Program-made: the position numbers and the translations under genes
The notes under the pieces: model-generated
Seen by the model: only the letters and a program-made list of their open reading frames with translations
The model's database searches: none
What the model was told of the DNA's origin: nothing
Assembly (NCBI GenBank): GCA_013396635.1
Contig: WBMW01000802.1
Location: 974,860-1,038,859 of the forward strand
From: Penelope pileata
Taxonomy: Eukaryota > Chordata > Aves > Galliformes > Cracidae
DNA: 64,000 nucleotides
Direction of reading: 5' to 3'
Shown here: positions 25,375 to 38,900 of the stretch, in pieces
How the letters are laid out: the number at the start of each line of letters is the position of its first letter
Position numbering within the stretch: position 1 is the stretch's first letter

Positions 25375-28300
25375 GGCATGGCTCCTATGGCTCCTTAGTT
25401 GATATTGTACACTAAAATAAGCATATATTTTTTCATCATCTTGTAATGGTGAGAATACTGAAATCTTCATTCACTACATGTGGAACAAATCTTGCGTCAG
25501 TATCTTTCTGAGTTTTGTCAAATACCTTGGGCTACATGCACCATGCTCACTTTCTCCTGGTACTGAGGTTAGATGGAAATCACAGTGCCTTTAAGAGGTG
25601 TGTACCTAAAATTGTATTGATGTTGGGCATTTTTGCCCATTGAAAAGACAAGGTAAGAGATGGATTCTGGGAGAAGTGGGTAGTACAAGAGGATTGCTCT
25701 ACCTCTTGGAGGATTGTGGGAATGTTATAATATTTTTTAGCTCTGCAAAAAAAACGGATATATACAAATAAATTTCAGGGGAGTAGCCAAAATTTGGGTG
25801 CATAGTTGAACTATAAATCTATTCACTTGTTCTCATGTAAATTCACTTAATCACTTTCCTTAGCCCTGATAGGGAAAACATGATCCATACTTAAGGCAGA
25901 CAGGAGAATAAAGAACAAACAACCATATCTTCTGGCTGTTTCTCAAAAAGCTAAGGGCTACTGCTGGACTCTCACCAAAGCAAAAATTCAGGATGAGTCT
26001 CCTTTTCTGGGAATCCATAAGATTTATAGCAAAAAAAATGTACAGCCAGTCAGAGGGCTTCTACTTGATGACAGATCTTTCTGCTCAGCCTTTGCTGCTG
26101 AGTGGAACTGAATTAGCTCAAAATGACCCTTTTATTCTGCCGTAGCATGGATTTATACTCACAGGAGCAGCTCCTCAGTAGGGGTAAATTGTCTGAACTC
26201 TTTCAAAAGACTCAAGTTTTGATGTCTGAGGTTTGATCCTGGCAAAAGGTGAGCACATGCTTACAAACTATGACTTTTTGAAAGGCGCTTTCACTATGAG
26301 ACACTTCCAATCCTTAAGTTTCTTGTATTGTTTTGGCCAGCTTTTCAAGAACATGGAAAGGAAATTCAACCCATTGTAATGTATTGTAGTCTAAACATAA
26401 TTGTGTCTTTGATCTAATTATTTTTAGGTATAAAAATTTTGGAATGCAACTGAGGTAATTTTTTTCATTTGTATTTTAGAATTACATTGCCACCTCAAAT
26501 AAATTAATAGTTTTTGTAATTATTTTGAAGAATTTATAATATTTACATTCAATTTAAAAGAAATCTAGGATTAATCTGATGACAGTGGTCTGTTTCTGAC
26601 TTTGTTCCACACGTAAGCTAGTCTGTAGGAAAAATTAAGCTTTTAGATAAAAAGAACAGAAAAGGCAAGCAAAGCGTGGAGTGCAGAAGCAACAGGAAGC
26701 GAAAAGGTGGCGAGAGTGAAACAAGAATGTAAATCACATTTTTTATGAGTGGCCACCCGGACGACAGAGTGCAGAAGCAGATTGGGTTGTTGTGAGAAAT
26801 AACAGTGAAGAGTGCACATGTAATAATACAAAGTGCCTAAGAGAGGGCTGGGGCTAGGCAGCAGTGGGGAAGGCTCTCCTGGAGCAGGGCTTGGAGCAGG
26901 CTCATTGCTTACACTGCCTCCCACTTCCCTTTTGGTCCTTCTCCCCCTCCCTTTTTGTTTCTTAAACAAGGTTGGTTTAGCTAGGGATGGTCCAAAAAGG
27001 CACCCTCTTGAACAATAAACACAAATGACTGTGGTGGTCCTGTCAGCTTTGGATTTTTGTAAAATAACCAGTGATCCACAACACTTTCTGGAATTGATTT
27101 CACAGGCTTTCCCCCTACCTTCTCACTGACAGGCTGGAAAAAAAATTCCCCTACCACCGTCGGTGAATGCTATTCATTTTCCCATTATTTTAAATTCTTA
27201 CACTCAAAGAGTCCTAAAGAGCTATCCCTTTGAAGCAAAGGTGATTTTGCTACTGAAGGGGTAACAAATCAAACACTATGCTCACAAACTCTTACAGTTT
27301 GAAACGAACACTTCCAAATGATTAAATAGTTATGCATGGCAAGGGCTTGAAACTTTGATGATTTATTCAGACTCCATAACCTATAGTAAAATATAAATTT
27401 TTGTTAATAGTGGCATAAATATAACATTCTCTCCTCCTCCCTCCCCCATTTTTTCCTAAGTGTAGGAATTCCAAGATTTTTGGAAGAAAAAAAGCATCTG
27501 TTTTTCTGTATGTTTGCTTTTTTTATAGACTTCATAAATCCAGCAAGCTTCTATTTGGACCACTAGGCCTTTTCAATAGAAGCATGTTTTCACTGGGATT
27601 TCCACATTCATAATTATTCCTCTCGTTTCTCTGCTGTGAGAAGACAAGCTGCTATTTCATTGCTTTGGGGAAGTTAATAATATGGTAGGCAAAACATCAG
27701 GAAAAATTATAATGAATGAACCTATACAAATTGTAGGGAAACACATGCTGCTGCTATAAAATGTTCCCATCATAAATCCCGGCAAATCACTCTGTGCACA
27801 AGTGAATAACTTTTTAACACATAAACACTCAATTAATTAAAGGTAATATACTATATACGCTCAAACTAGTGTGACACAGAAAGGACAGATTCAAATAATG
27901 GCATTCAAGGTTGTAGGCCCAGTCATGTCTCCCACAGTATTCCTGAGAGATTTGAAAATAATAACAGTCCAAAGTAGCTCACTTCTATACTTGAAGTGAA
28001 AATAAAGTTTTCCGCCTCAGTGTCCCAATACCATATTATTTATTGCGATTGCCTTATACTTAACTGGGAAACTCCCTACTTTTTTCCTCACCTTATTTCA
28101 TATCACATAGCAAATGTGTCCTCAGTGTCGAGTAGTTCACTGTTCCCTCTTCGTCTTACCTTCTTATTCTCACTTATTGGCATTTTTTCCAGCTTACCTG
28201 AGATTCTCAGGAGATTATTTTGTGTAACAATTGCATTACTTGCAAGATTAGTAAAATTATTGATGTTGCCTTTTCTATCTGTGACTGTGGTTCATTTGCA

Positions 28301-31300
28301 CTAAAATATTTGTATTCGTTTTCAGAACCATGTCAGTCAGAATTCGCTGGAACTATTTTAAAAATATTCTTTATTTATCCTAAAAAAAAGGAAGAGAAAG
28401 AGACAGAGAGAAAGAAAAAAACAAGCAAACTGAAATGTTTTCAGTTTTTATGATGTTTTTGTCAAGATCAGACAGACTCACCAGCTGTAGAAAAATAACC
28501 AAATTGTACTCACATAGGAGTGTACAAAGCAAGGTTCAGTTCCCTGTTGCAGGGCTTATTTAGTTTTCTTTTAAGTGGAAATAGCTCCTGCAAGAGCCAT
28601 GGAGATCAACTCACTGAAAGCTAGCTAAAAGTAGTGACACTTAAGACTCTTACATTCAAGATACTTGTCTCTGAAGTTAAACCATACTGCTGTATGATTG
28701 GGTGAGTCTCTCCATGCTTTCACAGAAAAAAAAATATTTTTTTAAGATATAATGGGAATATTTTTTAATTCTTCAAAAGTTTCTGAGGTCAAGGAACTTT
28801 TTTCATTTGAGTTGAAGTTGCATATTTATACTATGACCAGATCTTGTGTGTATTGCATGTGACAGTGGTTATGTATGGCTGGTGTAATTCGGAGTGAAGA
28901 GGAATTAGCATTTTCATTCCTACACACCACTGCCCTTTTTTCCAGTTTTTACATAATTTGAGTAGTCACTTCTGTGATTACTAGGTCTAATAAGAAGTAA
29001 AGATTCCACAAGATGGGAAAATACTGCAAATATTTGAAAATGAAATTAAATGAAATAATAATAAGAAAAGATAAATAAAATCTAAGGCTATTATACTCTT
29101 CCCCAAGGTAACAAGAGAGTAATAGCTGAAGGTGATAACAGAATTTGTTTTGGGTGTAAACACTCATTTGCAATTGATTTAGCATACCTAAGAATTCTGC
29201 CTGAACACAAAACTAGAATGAGTGTGCTGTTTTCAACACCCCAAGGATATGAACTAAGTCTTCTTTGCAGTCAGAGGTCAATTTTAGAAAGTTACAGTCA
29301 TTGTGAGGTCACTGAAGTTGAGTAGACTTGTGGGATGGGCTGGAAAATGAAGCTCAAGCATCTTTCCTATCCAAATAATGTTTCTCCAGTTGGTGGTAGC
29401 CCCCTCAAAATGTCATTTGTGAGGGCTTCTTATTTCACGTTGGGCACATTAATATTTTTATCACTACAAGAGAGTCTCATGCTACAAACACCACACATTG
29501 TCTCCCCAGCATCACAGGGAACCAAAGGTGAATCCTTGGTCATATTACAACAGGGGAGGGGTTTGACGATAATTAATCACCTTAATAGGCCTCACTTAAT
29601 ATTCTCTTTTTAATCTGACTGCATATAGAGTAGTCTGTATACCATCCAGATTGATAAAGACAGGGTTCCCCATTGCATATAAGGGAAAAATAATGAAAAT
29701 GAGTGCATACTTCCTGACCTCAGTGAGCATGATTATTGATTAGGAAATTTCATACTAAATTACTGGCAGAGATATTTTAGAGTTTAAAAATGAACCCACA
29801 TGCTTGGCCACAGCTACTTTAAATGATTCATAAGCATTTAGGCCATTTAAGGGCTTGTTGGTTGCTATAAAACTTTATCCTGTTAAACCTTATCCTTCAC
29901 TTATAACATTTGAAGTCTAGTTCTAGAATTTATGTCTACATAAATTTCATTAGTTTCATACATAATATGTACATGTATACATATGCAGACAATAAGAGCA
30001 GTGCAGTTATACAGCAGCTGGAGAAAAGGCAAAGAAAAGAAAATAAACCACTCAGAGGAATAAATATGGTTGGAATTGTTCAGATGCATTTAGTTGTAAA
30101 CTAAGAACCAGCCCTGATCCTCCCTGTGGAAAAACCTGATGAGGAGATGACTTGTTATGGATTTGTGAGGCAAAATCTTCAATGGAAAATAAAATCTGGC
30201 TTCTGCTGTCAGGGCTGGGGCTCCTTCCAGTTATCCATTGTCATGATCTCACTGGGAGCAGGGCTAAGTCTTCCTGAATCAATACAATGTTCGGCTGCTG
30301 CTTGCTGCCTTCTCTCCCATCCTCAGGGACTACCTGCCCCTGCACCCAGCCCCAGGCAGCAACGGCTGCAGGGATGACGTATCTAGGCAGTCCCTCATGC
30401 CAATGACCAGGCGTTGGAAACTCAGCTGTTCCATGCAGGACCTTACTGTGGTCTTTCCTGCCACAAAAGATCAGACTGAACTGCAGGCAAACATTGTCCA
30501 GAGCTAGAATAAAATGTTTTAGCAATAAAATCTTCGTGCAGAACATACATAAATACCATTCAAAATCTCTCCTCTGGGCACCATAACAGATTCATCTATC
30601 CCAGACGAATGGATGGTGAAGTATTTCCTCATTCTGCACTCCAAGTCTTCATGGTAAGTGCAGATACCAGACTGATGGACAGTGTCTCAAAGACTTTTAC
30701 TCTGTTCTCTCCTACAAACATTTCCAAAAAAAGATTTTGAGATGCATAATTGTTTGGTAAGTTTTCAGAGTGCAAAGTAACAAACAAAATATTACGTTTG
30801 CCCATAAGGTAGCATAATAAATGTAATAAAGAAGGAAATGCTATTTCCAAACGTAATTAGTGTATTCACAAGAACACAGTACATCAGAGCCTAACAGTTC
30901 AGTTGGAAGCAAATTTTCTTCTTGTTTTTAATAACTTTTATAATGATTTGAACTGCTTTCTTTTTAAAGTCTTCCAGCTGGTCCCAAAGGCATCTTTTTC
31001 CTTATTTAGTGCCTCCAGAGTTCCTTGAGATGCTTGGATGAATGGTTCTGTGTAAGTGCCAAAGATTATTTTATTCACTGAACTTCAGAACATTGAAAAT
31101 GTCCTGTCCAGTTATGCAGTGACTTGATTTGGGGTCATCACTAAGTAATTCTTATGTAGTTTGGGGAGAAGGGCTGTTTGGATTAGGTCTGGTATTATAT
31201 ATGCTGCAGAGTATTACAGAAATATTGAACCTGATACACTATTATGTGACAGAAAAGGTGCATGCACATAAGCAAATGCTGGTTACAGCTATATAACGAA

Positions 31301-33049
31301 ATTAAATAGAGCTAAGGAACTTCCTGGATACTGGAACTCAGACATGTATGCTGTTAGATTGTTGAAACATTCTCTGGATACTTTTGGCCTTCACCAGCAA
31401 GCAACCCAAGCAGTTCATGGGTTCGATCTGAAGTGTAGCAAAGTCCATGGCTAGTAAGGAGTTTGCATCTGATCACCATTTATTCAGAGGCTAAAATGTG
31501 TAGGAGTACAGACTCAGAGCAGCTGTGAGCACGTTTGTTGTAGACATAATCCTTACATAAGCTTGCATATTGGCTTCGATGTTTGCAAACAAAACAATGG
31601 AAGCAAGTATTTCACTTTTCACACTCTTTGATGAGCCAACCAACATCTGCCTTTTCTTCGTTGCAGTTGCCTGAGGGTAACCTAGAGATAGAATATGCCT
31701 GTTCTTAATTTAGTGTTTATCTAATAAGAATTGATGGTATTTGTGTGTGTGTTTAAAAGAAAGACTATCCTAAGTTCTGAGATGAAAGCATTATAGTTGT
31801 ATGTATAGTGAGTAAATTAGTAAATGTATAAATGATATTAACACATGCTGACATTTGTTTTATAGAAGTTTCCCAAGATAGAGTATTTTTTTCCACTAGA
31901 CTTCAACAGCCACTTATGAAAAAGAAATTTTGGGTGTCAGTACATAACAGTTTTTGTTGTCAATGAATCTTATTTGTTCCTGTTAGAGCTGAGATAACAG
32001 AAACATCATTGTCCTTCATACAAGTTCTATAAAGGAGATAAACTCATCTGACTACTTTACAGTCAACAATCTCAAATGAATTGAAATACAATGAGAATAT
32101 TATTATGGTAAACTGAGTATGCAACTACACTTCTAGTCTCACGTGTGGGCTTTTCCAAGGTTTACAGAGATAATGAAGCACACTATGGAGGAATTATATA
32201 ATCTAGTATCAAAGCCTTACCATTTGTAGACAGAAGCGTAAGAGGAGCCGAGACCATTAAAAGTGGTCATCATATATTAGTTTTCACATAACTGGAAGGT
32301 AATGGAAAGTGATGTAAGAAAGATCCCTCTCTGAGCAAAACGTAAGGTCGCTTTCAACAGAACCTTAGCTATGACTTCCTCGTCATGTTCTTCTTATATC
32401 CATTTCATAATAGTAATATTTTCTGAAGTAACTGTGGCTTTAGCCGGGGTTTAAGATAAATTCAATTTTCTCTTACTAAGCTATTAAGAATTTAAAAGGA
32501 GTACATTGACTAAGCTGAAGATTCTGCTGAGTCTATGATTGTGTCCAATTTACTGAATTTCATATTTCGGAAACAGAAATGATGCTGAAAACCAAAGTCA
32601 GTGAAGGTTGTCCAGGTACTGCTAGAGGCAACAAAATATTTGTTCCTGCTTGTCAAAAAATGAGGTTCTTTTTTTAAAATACTGTACAATTCTGAAGAAG
32701 AAAACAATGTGGTTGTTGTGTGTGGGCAGACTTAAACCAGAACAAAGCATTTATCTCTAGACACTAACATTTAGATGCCACTATTTATTTTTTATTTTTT
32801 TTTAAGAAAAGTAAATACTTTGATGAAAAAAGGATAAAACCACAATTTTCTCCAGTAAAACATGGCTTCATCATAAGTCAAAGCTTTTAGCCATGTTTTA
32901 GTGGTCATCCAATATTGCAAATTGGTGATTATAATAATAATAAAATGCTTTATTGATTCACATCTAATCTCTATGAAATCTAGCAATGATGACAGGATCC
33001 TTTTGAACAAAAGAAAACAAACAGCAAGACCCATACAGATACTTGGGGT
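25375..33049. other. Unique DNA, no gene recognised
   Basis: No gene or clear transposon was seen in 7.7 kb. The part at about 26.64-27.0 kb is GC-richer and repeats the word GAGTGCAGAAGCA twice (near 26680 and 26770). The part at 27.59-27.86 kb has a balanced, word-rich composition suggestive of conserved non-coding DNA. An AATTTATG/CATAAATT hairpin with a 4-base loop lies at 29927-29946. Open frames (up to 108 codons) overlap on both strands and are not supported. Confidence 0.5.
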
Positions 33050-33113
33050 GAAATTCTGGTCTCATAGAAGTAAATAGTAAAACTCCTGTTGACTCCAATG
33101 AGGTCAGGATCTC
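33050..33113. repeat. Short palindromic element, copy 1 (MITE-like)
   Basis: The outer arms are GAAATTCTGGTCTCAT (33050-33065) and ATGAGGTCAGGATCTC (33098-33113), which pair at 12 of 16 positions. The centre is also roughly palindromic around GAAGTAAATAG and CTGTTGACTCC. Sauropsid and mammalian genomes carry an old palindromic repeat with a CTGG(T/C)CCCATTGAAGTCAATGG-like core, and this looks like a worn copy. The exact family name is not certain. A related copy lies at 43459-43522. Confidence 0.5.
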
Positions 33114-33749
33114 TTCCCCTTTCCCTCCACCCCCAGTGTGTAACCACAGCTGTGCTTTTGCTAAGCAGCATGCAAGAACAACTTATGAATCACATCTGGT
33201 GACCCTGTTTGGCATCACAGCAGAGAAAACATCAGTAATATTAACCTCTTTGTCATATAAATTAAAAAAAAAAGAGAGACTTTTGGACCCCTTGAATAAC
33301 GCAAAATCTATGAGAAAGAAAATAAAAAGAGAATAAAAATCCTTTAGAACAAGTATGGCCGCAGTAACATTGAGAGAGAAAATCTGCTTGAGGCAAAATT
33401 TAAGAATAAACACATTTTTATTTCTCTTTTAGGTTCAGTTGCCAATGTAACTTGATGAATTTCTTTGGTTTGTTTCCACTTGTTCTCACCGACGCAAGCT
33501 GGCAATAGCCTTTGTAGAATTTCAGGCTCTCTTGAGTCACTGTCTTGATCCTCAGTCAAAACCTCTTCGTTTTCCAAGAACCTCTTAATTTTCCATTTCC
33601 TCTTTGGCAAAGCTTAAAACCATGTCCAAAAGCTGTATTAGCATTTTTTCACCTGAAACATTGGAATTTCCACCATCACTGGGCTTATTTCCCTTTTCTG
33701 TCTTTGCAAGCTATCTTGTAAGAAAAGTTAATACTCAACCCTCTACAAT

Positions 33750-33769
33750 TTTTTTTTTTTTTTTTTTTT
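33750..33769. repeat. Poly-T run beside the gap
   Basis: About 20 consecutive T residues end directly in AAGCATGTG and then the N gap. Homopolymers of this length often break assemblies, which probably explains the gap next to it. Confidence 0.9.
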
Positions 33770-33778
33770 AAGCATGTG

Positions 33779-33798
33779 NNNNNNNNNNNNNNNNNNNN
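33779..33798. other. Assembly gap (20 N) with duplicated flanks
   Basis: Twenty N characters interrupt the sequence. The 13 bases before the gap (33766-33778, TTTTAAGCATGTG) are the same as the 13 bases after it (33799-33811). This is what is seen when two overlapping contig ends are joined without being merged, so the true sequence may have no gap and one copy of the 13-mer. Confidence 0.95.
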
Positions 33799-35099
33799 TT
33801 TTAAGCATGTGTGTATATACTTTAGTCTGGAGAGGAATTTCACAGTCTGAAGTTTAAATCATAGCTATCTATATCCTGGGCTGAATGAACCTTTTGGATA
33901 TAAACATTCTCCAAACAACACATTTGTTATCAAAATCTAGAATGTAGCGCTGTACTTTCTCACCAACTAGGCATTTAACAGTAGCAGTAAAGAGACAAAT
34001 TCCAGCATTTTAATTCCACTACAAGGCTTTAGGCTAGTCATTTCACATACATGGCTTCTCAGACATGAAGAATTTTTGAGGAGATTCTGAATCCAAGAAC
34101 TACAGAGAGCATTATGTACCATTATATATAAGCGTATTTCAGCCTGGTTCTTCTGCTCTCATTTATTCTGTTAACACAAATTGCACAAGGTTCCAGAATA
34201 CGTTAATTATATCTGAGGGATGAAACATTCTGATTTAGTGCATCTGTCAAGCAATGTGAAGTCACAGAGCCGAAGTCTGCAGGAAAGTCATCTTCCAGCA
34301 GATTCGCTGGAGACTGGTAAATTGTGAATGACTGCATATCAGCATATTGGATGTGCTTGGTTGAAGTATATCTCCTCTAAGTGTTTGATTTTTTAGTCAT
34401 CTCTTTTGTGAAAAGCTCTCTCTGCTGTTGTTTGTGAACATCTGACTGTTCTCTAATGGGACTAGGGCTATGTTTCCAAAGCTATAAAAGTATTTAATCT
34501 CACCAGAATCAGATACTTCAGATTAGTACTTCAATACAGAAATACTTCATTGCAGAAATAATTCTAAATAATTTAATTTCTTTAAGTCCAGGAAAGCAAT
34601 TAAAAATGTAGTGACAGTTATGTTCCTAGTGTACAATGAATAACTAATAGGGATTTTTGGTGTGCTAACACATTAATATGAGATAAAAGTAAGAGAAAAA
34701 TAGGCATGATCAATAAATGAAATGTGAAATTCAAAAGGATGTCTAGAAAGGTTAGTATTGAATAGGTTATTCAGTGAATACAGAAGTCAATGCAGGGAGA
34801 ATGAAGACAACATATGGAGAAAAAATGTCCTGCTTATATGAATATTACTGTAGCTCCCAAGTTATTGGCTATTAAATCATTAAAATAATACTGGGCAATA
34901 CTATTGTAGAACTCCACAGCAAAATTATATTTTTCCCCAACATTTTCAAACCTTTTTCCCTGCAGAGAATTTTGATATTGGAACTCAATTCAGTATGAAA
35001 GCACATGTTACAGTTTTAATAACCTATGACAGCATTTCCCATTATGAGAAAATGTACTATTAATATTGAAGTATGAAGTGTCAGTAGGCACAAATAGGG

Positions 35100-35900
35100 C
35101 AACCAAGGCTAATAAATGGTTGTAATGGGGCACATCAACTATCATCTGCATAGAAATTCATCCTTTGCAATGGGAGATTTAAAGAAAGAACTGTTTGACC
35201 TCTCAGACTATATTTTTACAGCAGTTAGTTCTACAGCACACATGAGGAAAAGTTACTCTGTCCTATGTAATATACAAGTGTTGGTTCAAGAAGTAACTAT
35301 CGCTGAGCCACTAATTAATGGTGACCACAGTGTAATTAAGTTTGACATTCTCAAGGGAGTGATTGAAGCAAATGCAGGACTGTGACACTAAACTTTTGAT
35401 AATGAATTTTTTTTCAAGGTAAGTTAGTTAGAAAACCCTAAAGTCAAAAGTGAGGAAATTAAAATCCTTACACTCAGCATGGAGGCTTCTTAGGTATCCC
35501 AGGAGTCACAGAGGAATGAATGCACCTTAACAAAAAAGAAAATAGAAAACCAATTAAAAGCTAGTATAGTTAGATTGCAAGGTTCAAGATGTTATTTAAG
35601 ACACAATGGTAGCCTTTAGAAAATAGTAATCTAGTCCAAGTGAAAGAAAGGAGCAAATATTATGGAAAACGAGAATTATAGATGTAGAACATAAAGTGAG
35701 AAGCGACGGAAAAAAAAATACTAAGAATATATTTGCATGTATCTCAGTTGGGAATAGTATGAGAAAACAGGCTGATTAATTTTTTCATTCTTGGGGGGTT
35801 ATGGATAACACAGCTATCAGAGAAAAACTTAGAAATGTTTGTATTAAGACTTTTCAAATATGGCTAAGATATGTGTAAAAAGATTTTAATATAAGGAATT
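35100..35900 (+). mobile_element. Ancient CR1/L3-type LINE fragment (ORF2, endonuclease to early RT region)
   Basis: The plus-strand frame at 35116-35385 carries the motif order expected at the end of the CR1/L3 endonuclease domain. It begins GHINYHLHR (family GDFN-like block) and ends with VTIAEPLINGDHSVIKFDIL, where the SDH catalytic motif of the family reads GDH. Downstream of 35440, words such as GAGGAAATTAAAATCCTTAC and CTCAGCATGGAGGCTTCTTA match the L3/CR1 linker before the reverse transcriptase as I remember it, and the resemblance fades by about 35.9 kb. Stops and frameshifts are frequent after 35385, so it is dead. There is no 3' end or tail. It could be any old CR1-clade element. 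Confidence 0.55.
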
Positions 35901-38900
35901 CATTGTCAATACAACAAACTGATAAATTGTAAAGCTCTAGTTCACACAGCCTTCTAAGAACTCAGATAGAAAAATGGAATGGCTGAGCTGCTGGTGAAAA
36001 GGTGCAATTTCACGCTGAACTATGACTTTAAGTTGAAACAGAACAGCAGTGAATATTTAAAAAGTATGAGTCACTCTGAGAATTACAGGTGACAGTAAGC
36101 AACATAATTCATTAGAATAATCAGTGAGAAAAATGATAAAAGAAATTTAAGTATTTTTTTCTTTCTTAAAGGCTGAAACAAACTCCTCATGAGAAGCCCT
36201 GGTGATAATCTAACGATTACATGGGATAGACACAGAGAAGAAAGAGTACAAAGTGGCAAAAAGGCAGGCGTTTCTGAGGGGTGGCAGATGAAGTATGGGT
36301 CTAATAGCGTTAGGCTGAAAATTTGCCCTTTCCCCTCAAACCTCATTATACCAGTGAGCGATTTAGTACTGGCTTGAATGCAGCAGGATCTTACCTGTAG
36401 ATTTTGCCTCCAAACTCAGACATGATGCAGGTCACATCTGTCAGCCTCCTGAGAGCATTCATGCTTAAGCAGGACTATCTATGACTATGAGGGGAGTCAC
36501 TGATAGAGATACCTCCTCTAATGGTACCTGATGATCCTTGTTCATAAACTGAAACAAAAAATGAGTGCCATCACAGTATTTTCTCACGTTATTTACTCCA
36601 AGGCCTTGATTACATCATGCAAACAATGATTTTATTTCTAAACAAATGTAGTGCTTCCCCTCAGTCAGTACCTTCTGACCTATTTAAACAGAATTGACAC
36701 TGAGATCTGAATTCAGATTTAAACTCTTGGATATGAGTTACACCAAGGCCTTGTTAGACAAGTCTGGCAACAAAAAGAATATTAATTGAGGAGTGTATCT
36801 TGGAAACATACAAGGATGTCCCAGTATGAACAAAAAACAAGACCCACATTTTATACACTGATTTCTGAGATGCCTGATCCAGAAGAATAAGCATCATTTC
36901 ATTCTCCCTTGTGAGGGATACAGATTCACAATAAACTTGACTTTACAGAGACAATCTGACTTGATAGAGAGAGGAACAAAACCCAGAGAGAATGTACATG
37001 GTGGTTTTAAATGACTTACACATTTCTATAATTGTTTTCCTGAAAAATATAATGTCCTAAAGGAGATAAGCAGTCCGTGGTGTTGATGGAAAGGGTTTAC
37101 TAGCACTCTGTTTCTGCAACTTGTGTAACTCACTTATAGCTTTTCTTTTCATGAATAATTCTGTCAATCCAAAGTCACGTCAACAATAATGCTTTATATC
37201 AATCCACAACACCGTGTGTTTAATGTTTACATACATGCAGTGTGTGAACTGTGTGAGTATACAGCTCCTATCCAGATAATAAGCTGTCAGACCAGAGACC
37301 AAATCTCATTTATGTTGCACCTTGACATCCTCCCATGCATTAATCCATTTCCGCTGGGACTGTTTTTAACAGTCTGACCCTCCCAGCAATTAAAAACAGC
37401 TGCCATTTTCTCAGACAAACCTGCCAGGAAAATATTTCTTGCTTTCCTCACAAATGTGGAATTCTGAGCCACCCTCCCACCCAAAAATTACATTGGACTG
37501 ATTCCCAGGCCATGTAATGTTCAGTCCTGGGCTAATGGCTGGTTTAAGTTTCAATAACCCACAGTTCGTTAGGACCAGAAATAGATTATACCACTGTAGA
37601 GATGGGATTCCCCCTTTTCCAACAGGATATAGCTTTTTTTTTCTGCTAGGTTTGGTAGAATGTAAAATAACAGAATTTAAAAGTCAACGCTTTGTAGGTG
37701 ATGGTTAATGATTTAAAACATTTTATATTGGGCTACTGCCTGCAGCTGAGGCCCTGCTGAAAAGCTGCAGCAGAAATGCATGGCCACAGACAGCCCTTAA
37801 CACAGGCACTTTGCACTCAAAAGAGGGGAGCAGTGGAAGGGAGGACAAGGTGGTGAAAGGAGTCAACTGTAGCCACACAGGAGGTCAGTGCTGAGCTGAG
37901 ATTCAGTGCATGGCTCTGCTCCTCATCTACCATCCCAGCCTCATGTAAGCCCTGACTTCCCAGCTAGAAGCACTGCTTTTATCTAACTTTTATCTGGGGC
38001 ATGTGAATTCGCATTCTGTAGGCAATATGGCTTTACAGGCACTAAGTAAAATGACTCCAACAAAGAGCTTAAAAATCCTGCAGCATGTGTAAACTAGCTT
38101 ATTTGTGTCACGATGTAAAACACCTGCTGATGTAAAGTGGCCTGAAGATTTTATTGCTTCTCTATGGTCAGCTTAACTCATGAAGTCAGACATACATGAT
38201 ATGTATGTTCATCTTATTCCCATCAGCACCCAACACTTCATTTGTCTGCTCTGTTAGTATAGACAGAACCTCTCCACTAAAAAAGATGTGAGTGCTGATA
38301 TCTTTTTACACTTTAAGTTCAGTCACCAGTATTCAACTAGTGCCTCCTTTTGAAATGCTCATCTTTGATTTAAATTATTCTTACACGAAATGATGATGCT
38401 ACAACTTGGTTGAGAGGGTAGGCAGCAGAACATGTCATAGAATCATATCCTGTGACAAGAAAAGAGGGAAATGGCTGTCTAACTATCTCGGTTGAGGAAA
38501 AACTAACAATATTCTTCAGTAAAACATGAGTAATTTTCTCATAAAAGCAAAGGACACAAGAGTTAGCCTGTCCTGTGGGAGCATCCTCTGTATATAATAA
38601 GTATGATTGGTGCTGAAGGGAAGATCTGTTTTCCACTTCCTCACTGCTTTGGAAGAATAGATTTGAATGAATCTTTGCTATGTGCACTTCTGGCTGTGAT
38701 GTTTAACTCATAATACACAAAGCTAGAGCAACATCTTAAGAACTATGGAGTTGAGAATATCTGTGTAAAGGTTGCAGTAAGTTCAAATTAGTGCAGAGGT
38801 GACCTTCCAACCACCTTTGTGAAGTAGACTTCGACCTCTACTTTTGGTGTATCAGTGCATCTTGAGATTTGTCTCAGTAAGTGGAAGCAAGACCAGCTTG

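Larger units (their letters stand above)
33114..35099. other. Unique DNA containing an assembly gap
   Basis: No gene is established. A minus-strand open frame at 33344-33610 is unusually charged and is discussed as a finding; it starts at TTG, not ATG. A poly-T run lies at about 33750-33769, just before the N gap. Confidence 0.5.

Noticed and set aside
31400..31430. Second B-box-like word (GGGTTCGATCTG)
   Set aside because: No A box or cloverleaf pairing nearby; a chance match.
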